A DNA stretch of 36,058 nt from Kamptonema sp. UHCC 0994 (GCF_029167235.1 NZ_JARFTR010000158.1:1-36058); one strand, 5' to 3'; counted from the stretch's first letter, positions 24,204-31,857 are shown. A program made the numbers and translations. Notes: a model not told the origin generated them from the sequence alone.

Positions 24204-25736
24204 TTAACTATCATCATCTGACTCCAATTGACGGGGAGTAGCAGGAATTGCGGCAATAATTGCATCAATCACCTTCGCCACTGGAATAATTTGCATCCCC
24301 AAATCTGGGGGTGTTTGATTGTGAGGAATAATCGCCCGTTTAAACCCTAATTTAGCTGCCTCCCTCAGCCTTAATTCTAGTTGTGAAACTGGCCGCACTT
24401 GCCCACCTAAACCGACTTCTCCTAATAACACAGTCCGCGCATCCACCACGCGATCGCGAAAACTAGCCACTACTGCGATCGCAACTCCCAAATCCGCCGC
24501 TGGTTCCTCCACCTTCAACCCGCCCACAGTTGCCACAATCGTATCTAATTTAGATAGCGGAATCCCGACTCTCTTCTCCAAAACTGCTAAAATTTGCTGC
24601 AATCTAGCATTATCGACCCCAGTAGTAGCGCGGCGCGGCGAACCAAAACTTGCAGGACTAACTAAAGCTTGAATTTCTACTACAATTGGGCGAGTACCTT
24701 CACAAGCAACAGTTGTCGATGTACCCGGAGAAAACTCATCTCGGTTGCCCAAAAATAACTCCGAGGGGTTATCGACTTCTCGCAACCCATTTGCTATCAT
24801 TTCAAAAACACCGATTTCGTGAGTTGCACCAAAGCGGTTTTTCATAGAACGTAACAATCGGTGAGAAGCAAAGCGATCGCCCTCAAAATAAAGTACAGTA
24901 TCGACCAAATGCTCTAAAACCCTCGGCCCCGCTAAGCCCCCATCTTTCGTCACATGACCGACAATAAATAAAGTAATATTTGCCCGCTTCGCCACCTGCA
25001 TCAAGGCAGAAGTACATTCCCTTACCTGCGCCACAGAACCCGGAGCCGATGTTAAACTAGCAAAATAAACCGTCTGGATACTATCAATTACTGCTAAATT
25101 CGGTTTCAGCGATTCCAACTCTCGCAAAATCACCTCTAAATCAGTTTCCGGGAGTAAGTAAAAATTATCCGCTGAATTGTCTATTTCGCGATCGCCCGAA
25201 TTCTTCGCCTTTTCCCCACTACCATTACCATTTTGTCCGCCATTGGCGGACAAATTTACCGGAGTAGCAACACCCAAACGTTGCGATCGCAACTTCACCT
25301 GCTGACCCGACTCCTCCGCACTCACATACAATATCCGATCCTTGCGCGACAGTTGATTCGCCACCTGCAACAACAGCGTTGATTTCCCAATCCCCGGTTC
25401 CCCCCCAATCAACACCAAAGAACCCGGAACAATCCCCCCTCCCAAAACCCGATCCAATTCCGCATAACCAGAAGGCCAACGCGACTGTGATTGGTCAGCA
25501 ATCTGTGATAATTTGAAAGATGCTCTCGGCTGACCATTCGACTTATCTGGCGTTAAGTTGCCCGTTTCCCTAGTGGTTACGCCAGTCAAACCCACTCGGC
25601 CCGCTGGAGTTGTGGGAATAATCTCTAGCTGTTCATCAAAAGAGTCCCAATTCTGACAGCTAGGACACCTGCCGAAGTATTGGGGCGACTCGTAGCCGCA
25701 TTCCCGACAAACATATTGTGTTCGAGGCTTTGGCAT
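24204..25736 (-). CDS. radA: DNA repair protein RadA
   Basis: ATP-driven branch-migration helicase of recombination. 510 residues, somewhat longer than the usual 450-460. Order: zinc finger C10, C13, C24, C27 (YVCRECGYESPQYFGRCPSC); Walker A GGEPGIGKST (111-120); the RadA-specific KNRFG motif (SMKNRFGATHEIG); and a C-terminal Lon-protease-like domain (DLGVAIAVVASFRDR). Residues about 162-192 form a low-complexity loop (SANGGQNGNGSGEKAKNSG) encoded partly by a DNA palindrome at 25232-25254, unusual inside this domain. Divergent from rpaB with 148-160 bp between. Four HIP1 sites are present. Confidence 0.97.
   Translation of the reverse strand: MPKPRTQYVCRECGYESPQYFGRCPSCQNWDSFDEQLEIIPTTPAGRVGLTGVTTRETGNLTPDKSNGQPRASFKLSQIADQSQSRWPSGYAELDRVLGGGIVPGSLVLIGGEPGIGKSTLLLQVANQLSRKDRILYVSAEESGQQVKLRSQRLGVATPVNLSANGGQNGNGSGEKAKNSGDREIDNSADNFYLLPETDLEVILRELESLKPNLAVIDSIQTVYFASLTSAPGSVAQVRECTSALMQVAKRANITLFIVGHVTKDGGLAGPRVLEHLVDTVLYFEGDRFASHRLLRSMKNRFGATHEIGVFEMIANGLREVDNPSELFLGNRDEFSPGTSTTVACEGTRPIVVEIQALVSPASFGSPRRATTGVDNARLQQILAVLEKRVGIPLSKLDTIVATVGGLKVEEPAADLGVAIAVVASFRDRVVDARTVLLGEVGLGGQVRPVSQLELRLREAAKLGFKRAIIPHNQTPPDLGMQIIPVAKVIDAIIAAIPATPRQLESDDDS
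25232..25254. repeat. Palindrome inside radA
   Basis: TTTGTCCGCC, loop ATT, GGCGGACAAA: a perfect 10-bp stem located in the low-complexity loop of RadA. Confidence 0.75.
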
Positions 25737-25879
25737 TGTTTACAATATAGAGTAACCTTAACATTTGAAAAAGCCTGAATAATAGCAATAACAAGGCTTT
25801 CAGGCCGAACACAAGTGATTAAAAGAGTTTGTGTCTTAATGATAGGGTACAAAAAATTAACTTATCAGTAATGTAACTT

Positions 25880-25885
25880 AAGGAG
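25880..25885 (+). promoter_or_regulatory. Ribosome-binding site of rpaB
   Basis: AAGGAG at 25880-25885. It overlaps the GTG at 25885 and is 11 bases before the TTG at 25897, which favours the TTG as start. Confidence 0.6.
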
Positions 25886-25896
25886 TGTTGGGGAAT

Positions 25897-26628
25897 TTGG
25901 AAAACCATAAGGAAAAAATTCTAGTAGTCGATGACGAAGCCAGTATCCGCCGCATTCTGGAAACTCGCCTGTCGATGATCGGCTACGATGTCGTCACTGC
26001 TGCTGACGGCGAAGAAGCCCTAGATACCTTTCGCAATACCGATCCTGACCTTGTGGTACTGGATGTAATGATGCCAAAGCTAGATGGTTACGGCGTTTGT
26101 CAGGAGTTGCGGAAGGAGTCAGACGTACCGATTATCATGCTGACGGCGTTGGGGGATGTTGCCGATCGCATCACCGGTTTAGAATTGGGGGCCGACGATT
26201 ACGTTGTCAAGCCTTTTTCTCCCAAGGAATTAGAAGCCCGCATCCGTTCGGTACTGCGGAGAGTTGACAAAAATGGTGCATCGGGTATTCCTAGTTCCGG
26301 CGTTATTCATGTCACCAATATCAGAATTGATACCAATAAGCGGCAAGTTTACAAAGGGGACGAACGCATTCGGCTGACGGGAATGGAGTTTAGCCTTTTA
26401 GAGCTATTAGTAAGCCGTTCTGGAGAGCCTTTTTCGCGATCGGAAATTTTGCAGGAAGTTTGGGGATATACGCCTGAGCGCCACGTAGACACCCGCGTTG
26501 TGGACGTTCACATCTCGCGGCTAAGGGCAAAGTTGGAAGACGATCCTAGCAATCCTGAGTTAATTCTAACCGCACGCGGTACTGGCTACCTGTTCCAGCG
26601 CATTGTAGAACCTGGGGAGGTTGGCTAA
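25897..26628 (+). CDS. rpaB: OmpR-family response regulator RpaB (Ycf27)
   Basis: Response regulator of the Hik33(NblS)-RpaB pair; essential in several cyanobacteria, controlling high-light and photosystem genes through HLR1 sites (family knowledge). The receiver domain has DDE (12-14), the phospho-acceptor D56 in VVLDVMMPK and the K in VVKPF. The C-terminal winged helix (LTGMEFSLLELLVSRSGEPFSRSEILQEVWG) is of OmpR type. With TTG at 25897 the protein is 244 residues and starts ENHKEKILVVDDE, as other RpaB proteins do. GTG at 25885 or TTG at 25888 would add 3-4 residues and sit on top of the Shine-Dalgarno. There is no in-frame ATG near the start. Confidence 0.95.
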   Translation: MENHKEKILVVDDEASIRRILETRLSMIGYDVVTAADGEEALDTFRNTDPDLVVLDVMMPKLDGYGVCQELRKESDVPIIMLTALGDVADRITGLELGADDYVVKPFSPKELEARIRSVLRRVDKNGASGIPSSGVIHVTNIRIDTNKRQVYKGDERIRLTGMEFSLLELLVSRSGEPFSRSEILQEVWGYTPERHVDTRVVDVHISRLRAKLEDDPSNPELILTARGTGYLFQRIVEPGEVG

Positions 26629-26630
26629 AA

Positions 26631-26662
26631 AGTTTTGAGTTTTGAGTTTTAAGTTTTGAGTT
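26631..26662. repeat. Heptamer tandem repeat (AGTTTTG)
   Basis: Four 7-bp units (AGTTTTG with one AGTTTTA) starting two bases after the rpaB stop codon. Confidence 0.85.
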
Positions 26663-26678
26663 AAAGACTTAAGTGTTT

Positions 26679-26732
26679 GTAACGCCGCCATCTTGGCGGT
26701 AATTAATTAAACCGCCCAGAGGGCGGCGTTAC
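26679..26732. repeat. Complete interspersed palindromic repeat (GTAACGCCGCC ... GTTAC)
   Basis: GTAACGCCGCCATCTTGGCGG at the left end pairs with CCGCCCAGAGGGCGGCGTTAC at the right end across AATTAATTAA. Each half also forms its own small hairpin. Best-preserved copy in the window. Confidence 0.9.
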
Positions 26733-26780
26733 GTAAAACGGTAAGTCCGATATATCTGCTTACTTAGAAATTCAAAACTT

Positions 26781-26810
26781 ATAGCAACCGCCTTGGCGGT
26801 TAAGACGTTC
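26781..26810. repeat. ATAGCAACCGCC short palindromic repeat, copy 2
   Basis: ATAGCAACCGCCTTGGCGGT followed by TAAGACGTTC, with the stem ACCGCC/GGCGGT. Relative of 21161-21189. Confidence 0.8.
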
Positions 26811-26929
26811 TGAGTTCCACCAAACTCGCTAATTCTATTCCCTTGTTTCCCTTATTTCCCTTCTTCCCTAGCCCCTAGCCCCTCTTCTCTTCTTCCCTAG
26901 CCCCTAGCCCCTCTTCCCCATTGTAAGCT

Positions 26930-27586
26930 ATGGCTAAATCTGACCCCAATAGAATTTTGAGGCTGCTACCGCTTGCTGCTGGTGGTTTGGCTGGCGTGTT
27001 ATTAATGCTTAACCGCTTGCTGACACCAGAGTTGACAAGTTCTCAAAGTCGTTCCGATGCTTTGGGGGTGATTTTGAGCGCTTTGCTAATTTTAACAGGT
27101 TTGCTATGGCAACAGGTACAGGCGCGATCGCCTGATTCAGTACAATTAATAGGAGTTGAGGGCTTTGAACTAGCACCGGATTTACCGGATGTTGTTAAAA
27201 CGGAATTAGCTTGGATATCGCATTTGTTGTTAACTAATACTGCCACGCGATCGCTCCTCATTTGGTATCGCGGTAAAGTAATTCTGCGACGCGGAATTTT
27301 AGGCATTAACTCCGAAGTTAAGCCAGGCCCAATTTTGCAGCGGGTAATTGATAAAAAAAAGCCAGTTTATTTGGTAAACCTTAATCTCTATCCGGGGAGA
27401 ATCGAGTTTGACTATTTGCCAGAGAATACTCAGGGTGTTATCTGTCAGCCTATTGGCGAAGATGGTGTATTAATTTTAGGTGCTAACGCGCCGCGTAGTT
27501 ACACGAAACAAGATGAAAATTGGGTTGAAGGAATTGGTGACAAAATTGAAGATAGTTTTAAACGCTATTTAATAGTTAATGGCTAA
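26930..27586 (+). CDS. Cofactor assembly of complex C subunit B (CCB-type, DUF2930)
   Basis: 218 residues. Two N-terminal membrane segments (about 11-30 and 43-61), then a soluble region with VQLIGVEGFELAPDLPD, LLIWYRGKVILRRGIL and GVICQPIGEDGVLILGANAPRSY. These match the cyanobacterial and plastid CCB2/CCB4 protein family needed to attach haem c(n) covalently to cytochrome b6 (family knowledge); recognition is from memory of the family. The gene would serve cytochrome b6f assembly in thylakoids. Its last codons (V-N-G-stop) lie inside a 7-bp-period repeat, so the C-terminus is repeat-defined. Convergent with rpmF. Confidence 0.8.
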   Translation: MAKSDPNRILRLLPLAAGGLAGVLLMLNRLLTPELTSSQSRSDALGVILSALLILTGLLWQQVQARSPDSVQLIGVEGFELAPDLPDVVKTELAWISHLLLTNTATRSLLIWYRGKVILRRGILGINSEVKPGPILQRVIDKKKPVYLVNLNLYPGRIEFDYLPENTQGVICQPIGEDGVLILGANAPRSYTKQDENWVEGIGDKIEDSFKRYLIVNG

Positions 27587-27610
27587 TTGCTAATGGCTAA
27601 TTGCTAATTT
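27576..27610. repeat. Heptamer tandem repeat (GGCTAAT/TGCTAAT) including a stop codon
   Basis: Alternating 7-bp units GGCTAAT and TGCTAAT. The TAA stop of the upstream gene (27584-27586) is part of the first unit. Confidence 0.85.
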
Positions 27611-27631
27611 AGAAGTTACGCAAGAGTATCT

Positions 27632-27712
27632 GTAACGCCGCCATCTTGGCGGTTTCTTTACCGCCAGGATGGCGGCGTTACGTCTTCTTTACCGCCAGGA
27701 TGGCGGCGTTAC
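27632..27712. repeat. Interspersed palindromic repeat with duplicated right half
   Basis: GTAACGCCGCCATCTTGGCGG, then CCGCCAGGATGGCGGCGTTAC twice in tandem (27660-27681 and 27691-27712), each preceded by TTCTTTA. Same family as 26679-26732. Confidence 0.9.
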
Positions 27713-27746
27713 GTCAAGCGTGCGTAAATCTTAACAGACGATGGTA

Positions 27747-27784
27747 TTAAAAATATTATAGAGGCAAGATTAATCCCGCCTCTA
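27747..27784 (-). terminator. Probable terminator of rpmF
   Basis: TAGAGGC (27759-27765) pairs with GCCTCTA (27778-27784), 12-base loop. On the minus strand the stem is followed by TAATATTTTTA, 22 bp after the rpmF stop. Confidence 0.6.
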
Positions 27785-27805
27785 CAAATTCCCGGATTGC
27801 TTTTT

Positions 27806-27979
27806 CTATTCTTCTTCCTCTTCTTCATTGCTGGGATAGACAAAGCTATGGGAACGCCCAGTCAAAACAGATTTGCCAAGGGAGAGAGCTTTTTGAGCAG
27901 CTACCGTTGCTTTGTGCTTCCAAGTGGCCTTACGCATATTCCGCTTGGATTTCGAGGTTTTCTTCTTAGGGACAGCCAT
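27806..27979 (-). CDS. rpmF: 50S ribosomal protein L32
   Basis: A 57-residue protein starting [20 protein letters not shown], the unmistakable L32 N-terminus, and continuing [21 protein letters not shown] to a poly-Glu C-terminus (NEEEEEE). Structural protein of the large ribosomal subunit. It lacks the zinc-binding CxxC pairs of some bacterial L32 proteins, as is usual for the cyanobacterial/plastid form (the visible sequence contains no Cys). No strong Shine-Dalgarno. The plus-strand open frame across it is a shadow. The TM2 gene lies 63 bp upstream on the same strand. Confidence 0.97.
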   Translation of the reverse strand: MAVPKKKTSKSKRNMRKATWKHKATVAAQKALSLGKSVLTGRSHSFVYPSNEEEEEE

Positions 27980-28042
27980 GACAGTAAATAGTTTTTGCTT
28001 TTATAGACAAACAACCATCTTATCTTATTTTGGTAGTTCCTC

Positions 28043-28516
28043 CTAAAGTTCGTGGAAGTCATAAATGACAATGCCTGTGGCTGGGTCATTATCGACACTG
28101 ACGTAACCAGTTTTGAGTAATTCTGTGAGAGTTGCTTCTACTTCAGCAAAGCTAGCGCCAGTTGCCATCACACCTTGGGTGACAGATAGCTTTCCTCCTT
28201 TGGCATAAGCGGCTTTGAGGAGTTTGACCATTAATTGTTCAGGGTTTTGCTTGACAAGTACCTGTGCGATACTTCCTTGGTGATATGTGGGTAAGCCCGT
28301 GCCGGATACACCCAGTTTTGCTCTGATATTGGCATTTTGTTCATCCACCATGCTGGGAATCAGTAGTAAATCGACGACTTGGCCGATACCTAGCAGTCCT
28401 CCCGTGAATAGCCACAGTAAACCTGTACCAATTTTGCCATTGTAGAGGCGGTGGAGTCCGCTTAGACCGATTAACCAGCCGGCCCAGAAAAGGTAACTTA
28501 CGCCTAAATTTTTCAT
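28043..28516 (-). CDS. TM2 domain protein
   Basis: 157 residues. The N-terminal TM2 domain (about 5-55) has two membrane segments and the family pattern GLSGLHRLYNGKIGTGLLWLFTGGLLGIGQVVDLL. The C-terminal half is a soluble, winged-helix-like region (LLKAAYAKGGKLSVTQGVMATGASFAEVEATLTELLKTGYVSVDND) that is often joined to TM2 in cyanobacterial proteins. Function unknown. Same strand as rpmF downstream (63 bp) and the poly-Asp protein upstream (96 bp). Confidence 0.88.
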   Translation of the reverse strand: MKNLGVSYLFWAGWLIGLSGLHRLYNGKIGTGLLWLFTGGLLGIGQVVDLLLIPSMVDEQNANIRAKLGVSGTGLPTYHQGSIAQVLVKQNPEQLMVKLLKAAYAKGGKLSVTQGVMATGASFAEVEATLTELLKTGYVSVDNDPATGIVIYDFHEL

Positions 28517-28612
28517 AATGCCCCATAATCCTTAAGTTTGTCACCCTTGCACCCCTAAATACATTCTGTACTTTCTGTGCACTGATTCCAACTCGATCGC
28601 AGCCTTCCTTCC

Positions 28613-30241
28613 TCAAAACATTGGCATTAACTGCAGCGGCCCAATTCCCAACTCTTTCGGAGGAAGCGATCGCACCTCAAACAAAGCCATCATATCCTTA
28701 TACTGAGGCTGACCGCGCGACGCACCCGTGATTCCCTTAGAAATAATCAAACCGCACCAACCCTTAGTAACTTCACAGCGGCGATCCCACTTTTTCCTAG
28801 CTTCCTCATGCACCGGATCGTCTGCTACAAATTCACCAAACAAGTATAAATCACCACTATGAGCCTGTAAAATTCCTAAATCATAATGCTCCTCTGCAAA
28901 CATATCTTCCCCCGGATTAAAACAAAAAGCCTTAATCCCTCCCGCTTCTTGCAAATCATTAATCATCGTCTTCGCCTTCGGCGCTGAAGTTTGGATCAAA
29001 ACCACAGGCAAACCATCTCCTACTGCCTCAATATCAGTCTCCGCAGGTTGATGAAACAGCCCCTTTTCCCGCAGAAAATTTACCGTTTCCCAAGGCAATA
29101 CACCGATGCTGAGTAAAGAATTTGGCGGCACTAAATCATCGCGCAGCAGCGGCATTTCCATATCATCATCATCGTCATCATCGTCATCATCAGCAACCAT
29201 ATCCCAGAGTTCTTCCGCCACCTCCGGCATAGTTGAAACCTTCACTGACATTAACTTACTTTCCCCCTCTGATTGAGGAACTGGTATGCGATAGCGCGTC
29301 GTAATGCTAGGGAATTGACCATCGGCAAGCTTCCGGTGCGATGCCCGTAAAAAGCGGTGAAAAGCTTCCAATGCAACTAAAACAGTCAGCGCCTCTTCTT
29401 CATAAAGAATAGAACGTAACCCTTCTAAAGGATGGAGATTGCCAAAATTAGGCTCAATTTCCGAGGCTGGCAAGCTAGCTAAATCAACATCATCATCGTC
29501 ATCGTCGTCACTTTCATTGCTACTTTCAAACGTGACAAATAAGCAATCTTGACCTAAAAAAGCCTGTTCCAAATTTTCAAAAGATTCTTCATTTACTACC
29601 CGCTGCCGAAACTGCTTCAGGGAATCTAGAGAACGGTATAGTAACACCCCGTAATCCATACCTCCTCTACCCAGTACGGAGACGTAAATAGTAGCAACAT
29701 CCCACTGATTCAACTCAATCGAAACAATTTGATGTTCGGCCAAGCTATCCCAAGGCGCATCCTCCCAAATATTCCCGGCTTTTTCTCGCAAAGATTCCGC
29801 GTATTGAGGCGGATATTGCGGTGGCTGGTTGAGAGCAACTTCTTGCATACCCCGGAATATTTCGTCAATTAGAGGCAAATCGGGTACATAGTCGATCGCA
29901 ATATCTAAATCCTGAAGCACGCCGCGCAGGAAAAACTGAATTTGTCTGTCTTTAACTACTATTTTTTGGGGACGAGCAACTGGAGCCGGACTTTGGGGAT
30001 GTTCCATCGCCCGTAGCAAGGAGCGTACAACAGCTTCCGGCCCAGTTTCAGGGGCTACCACGTCCATTGCTCGTACTACTCCTTCGGAACCGTCTACCCA
30101 AAGAATGCAGTCGCCAGGGCCTTCCATGTCTTCCTCCGACATCGCATCAGGAGACAAGGGGCGACGATCGCCTTCCCACACGCTGGGAATTTGCTGTAAG
30201 TTTTGTAGCCGACGGAGAGTAGTTCGATTGAGAGCTGCCAT
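28613..30241 (-). CDS. Conserved cyanobacterial hypothetical protein with poly-aspartate tracts
   Basis: 542 residues, soluble, acidic, no signal peptide. Function unknown; I associate it tentatively with the DUF6930 cyanobacterial family. The N-terminal part contains CILWVDGSEGVVRAMDVVAPETGPEAVVRSLLRAMEHPQ, the centre QWDVATIYVSVLGRGGMDYGVLLYRSLDSL, and the C-terminal part PVVLIQTSAPKAKTMINDLQEAGGIKAFCFNPG. Two homopolymer runs stand out: 7 Asp (245-251) and 10 Asp (351-360), encoded by GAT/GAC repeats (29160-29195 and around 29490-29510). Such acidic runs might bind cations or be neutral microsatellite growth (inference). Divergent from the IscA gene across 205 bp. Confidence 0.8.
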   Translation of the reverse strand: MAALNRTTLRRLQNLQQIPSVWEGDRRPLSPDAMSEEDMEGPGDCILWVDGSEGVVRAMDVVAPETGPEAVVRSLLRAMEHPQSPAPVARPQKIVVKDRQIQFFLRGVLQDLDIAIDYVPDLPLIDEIFRGMQEVALNQPPQYPPQYAESLREKAGNIWEDAPWDSLAEHQIVSIELNQWDVATIYVSVLGRGGMDYGVLLYRSLDSLKQFRQRVVNEESFENLEQAFLGQDCLFVTFESSNESDDDDDDDVDLASLPASEIEPNFGNLHPLEGLRSILYEEEALTVLVALEAFHRFLRASHRKLADGQFPSITTRYRIPVPQSEGESKLMSVKVSTMPEVAEELWDMVADDDDDDDDDDMEMPLLRDDLVPPNSLLSIGVLPWETVNFLREKGLFHQPAETDIEAVGDGLPVVLIQTSAPKAKTMINDLQEAGGIKAFCFNPGEDMFAEEHYDLGILQAHSGDLYLFGEFVADDPVHEEARKKWDRRCEVTKGWCGLIISKGITGASRGQPQYKDMMALFEVRSLPPKELGIGPLQLMPMF

Positions 30242-30446
30242 AGAGTAAGCCCGAAAAGGTGAAGCATTAATGCGGTGTTATGAGGTTTATTACCGCTTCT
30301 CAATCATAGAACCTTATGGTTCCAGAGGGCATCGGGCTTTGAGTACGGAGATCCAGGGGGGACAAGATGGCTGATTCCTGTAAAATAATATTAAGGATAA
30401 AATTAAAGAATTAGCAGATACATAGTATCAGGAGTTCGGCAAGCCG

Positions 30447-30800
30447 ATGACACAAGCCATTTCTGAAAAACAAGGCATTCAGATGACTGAATCCGCCATC
30501 CGCCAAGTTCTCTCCTTGAGAGACAAACAGGGTAAAGACCTCTGTTTGCGCGTAGGCGTGCGCCAAGGCGGTTGCTCTGGAATGTCTTATATGATGGATT
30601 TCACCGACCCCAGCACCGTTGGAGAACACGATGAAGTATTCGACTACAACGGTTTTCAGGTAGTTTGCGATCGCAAAAGCCTTCTTTATCTCTACGGTTT
30701 GGTACTAGACTTCAGTGATGCTATGATCGGGGGCGGTTTCCAGTTCACTAACCCCAATGCTAGTCAAACCTGCGGTTGTGGTAAATCCTTTTCTGCTTAA
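30447..30800 (+). CDS. Iron-sulfur cluster assembly accessory protein (HesB/IscA/SufA type)
   Basis: 117-residue A-type carrier for Fe-S clusters. The three ligand cysteines are C43 ([10 protein letters not shown]), C109 and C111 (QTCGCGKSF). The stretch [22 protein letters not shown] matches the cyanobacterial SufA/IscA proteins, closest in memory to Synechocystis slr1417, though IscA and SufA cannot be separated with certainty here. AGGAG at 30430-30434 is 12 bases before the ATG; this is a longish spacing. No suf or isc operon partner in the window. Confidence 0.94.
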   Translation: MTQAISEKQGIQMTESAIRQVLSLRDKQGKDLCLRVGVRQGGCSGMSYMMDFTDPSTVGEHDEVFDYNGFQVVCDRKSLLYLYGLVLDFSDAMIGGGFQFTNPNASQTCGCGKSFSA

Positions 30801-30825
30801 AATCAGAACTGGCGACTGGAGTTCC

Positions 30826-30860
30826 TGAGTTATGAGTTATGAATTTTAAGTTTTAAGTAA
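30826..30860. repeat. Heptamer tandem repeat (GAGTTAT / AAGTTTT)
   Basis: GAGTTAT twice, then a degenerate unit, then AAGTTTT units, all with 7-bp period. Confidence 0.7.
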
Positions 30861-30882
30861 TAATTCTTTAACTCAAAACTCT

Positions 30883-30916
30883 GGGCGGGCACGGGGGCAC
30901 CGCCCCTACAACTGCC
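30883..30916. repeat. GGGCGGGCACGGGGGC interspersed repeat
   Basis: GGGCGGGCACGGGGGC followed by ACCGCCCCTACAACTGCCC: G-rich arm and complementary C-rich arm form a hairpin. It lies just upstream of the TPR gene. Confidence 0.65.
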
Positions 30917-30945
30917 CTAAAACAGAATCTGAACTTAACTAAACA

Positions 30946-31368
30946 ATGACCAAAACACCTGAAGAACTTTTTCAAGACGGATTAGAGCGCTATCAAGCTG
31001 GCGAAACCGCTTCGACATTGATTCCAGTATTTAAGGAAGTATGCGATCGCGCTCCTAAAAATGGCAACGCCTGGACTAGCCTCGCTTGGCTGTACCTGTT
31101 AGATAGCAAGCCCGCCCCAGCCCTGAAAGCAGCAAAAACCGCAGTCAAACTCAATCCTCACGATCCCCAGTCTCGCATTAACATGGCTTTGGCAATGCTG
31201 GAACTTGGCGAAAAAGGAGTGCGTCCTCATATAGAAATGGCGCAGCAGATGGTTATGGCTTCCTCAGAATGGCTGGAGGAAGTTAAAAAAAATCTTGAAG
31301 AAGGATTAACTAAAAAACCGGACTGGAAGAGTTTAATCCGCGTGAAGCAATGGCTGCTAGAGGTGTAG
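30946..31368 (+). CDS. Small TPR-containing protein
   Basis: 140 residues. Two to three tetratricopeptide-like units are visible: ELFQDGLERYQAGETASTLIPVFKEVCDRAP, NAWTSLAWLYLLDSKPAPALKAAKTAVKLNP and QSRINMALAMLELGEKGVRPHIEMAQQM. TPR proteins serve as adaptors; the partner is unknown. No signal peptide or membrane segment. Same strand as the IscA gene 145 bp upstream; the spacer contains repeats, so independent transcription is possible. A weak hairpin follows the stop. Confidence 0.88.
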   Translation: MTKTPEELFQDGLERYQAGETASTLIPVFKEVCDRAPKNGNAWTSLAWLYLLDSKPAPALKAAKTAVKLNPHDPQSRINMALAMLELGEKGVRPHIEMAQQMVMASSEWLEEVKKNLEEGLTKKPDWKSLIRVKQWLLEV

Positions 31369-31389
31369 AGAGCTTCAATCTATTTCTTA

Positions 31390-31420
31390 AGGAGGATGAA
31401 AACTTTAAATCTTCCTCTTT
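31390..31420 (+). terminator. Weak terminator candidate after the TPR gene
   Basis: AGGAGGAT (31390-31397) pairs with ATCTTCCT (31409-31416) with one G-U pair, loop of 11 bases, then CTTTATT. The T-run is poor. Confidence 0.35.
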
Positions 31421-31545
31421 ATTGAGAAATTGTAATAATTCATTAAATAACTTTATAGAAAATTCATAAAACTGATGTTAGGATTTGAAAACTTCGGTGA
31501 TTAATAATCATTGTCGCCAGTTTTTAGAACACCTTAGATAATACC

Positions 31546-31550
31546 AGGAG
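31546..31550 (+). promoter_or_regulatory. Ribosome-binding site of the 65-residue gene
   Basis: AGGAG ten bases before the ATG at 31561, or four before an in-frame GTG at 31555. Confidence 0.5.
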
Positions 31551-31560
31551 TTGTGTGATT

Positions 31561-31752
31561 ATGACTAATGACAGCAACGTTAATGTGAGACCCGCAACCC
31601 GCAATCACAAAGGTTTTTTTGTTCAGCCAGCTTCCTATAAGCTGATGAGTATTGATAAGTCTGGATGGGCTTTGATTTGTCTTGATAATGCTGTATGCCA
31701 CTATGTTGATCCAGATAATTTACAACTTCCCCATAAATCTGCCGAAGCCTAA
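31561..31752 (+). CDS. Small conserved-looking hypothetical protein
   Basis: 63 residues from the ATG at 31561 (MTNDSNVNVRPATRN); a GTG two codons upstream is possible. Composition is normal for a soluble protein (YKLMSIDKSGWALICLDNAVCHYVDPDNLQLP), with a beta-rich pattern and no family that I recognise. It has a Shine-Dalgarno and a strong terminator directly downstream, and sits alone with about 190 bp of gene-free DNA upstream. These signals make it a real gene rather than a chance frame. Confidence 0.7.
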   Translation: MTNDSNVNVRPATRNHKGFFVQPASYKLMSIDKSGWALICLDNAVCHYVDPDNLQLPHKSAEA

Positions 31753-31798
31753 TATTAAACTGGCACTCGCACAGATTTTAATATGCGATTTATAAGTA

Positions 31799-31832
31799 GC
31801 TGTCCTGGTTCCAGAGACAGCCACTTTTTTTT
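31799..31832 (+). terminator. Rho-independent terminator
   Basis: GCTGTC (31799-31804) pairs with GACAGC (31816-31821); CAC and then eight T. It ends the 65-residue gene's transcript. Confidence 0.85.
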
Positions 31833-31857
31833 GTTAACTGTTAACTGTTAACTGTTA
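31833..31857. repeat. Heptamer tandem repeat (GTTAACT)
   Basis: Three GTTAACT units and a partial unit between the terminator and the foldback element. Confidence 0.85.

Larger units (their letters stand above)
26629..26929. other. Repeat-filled spacer without genes
   Basis: About 300 bp between rpaB and the complex-C assembly gene: an AGTTTTG heptamer array, the CGCC/GGCG palindrome, the ATAGCAACCGCC element, and a polypyrimidine tract (26830-26916) with TTCCCTAGCCCCTAGCCCCT occurring twice. No gene is supported. Confidence 0.8.

Noticed and set aside
25737-25884. HLR1 (RpaB-binding) site upstream of rpaB
   Set aside because: Only one half-site-like TTTACAAT is present near 25739; the second half at 10-bp spacing does not match.
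27797-27991. Plus-strand 64-residue open frame
   Set aside because: It lies antisense to rpmF, whose minus-strand product is a clear L32 protein.
31396-31425. Nine-codon frame after a perfect AAGGAGG
   Set aside because: Too short; the AGGAGG is better explained as one arm of a weak hairpin.
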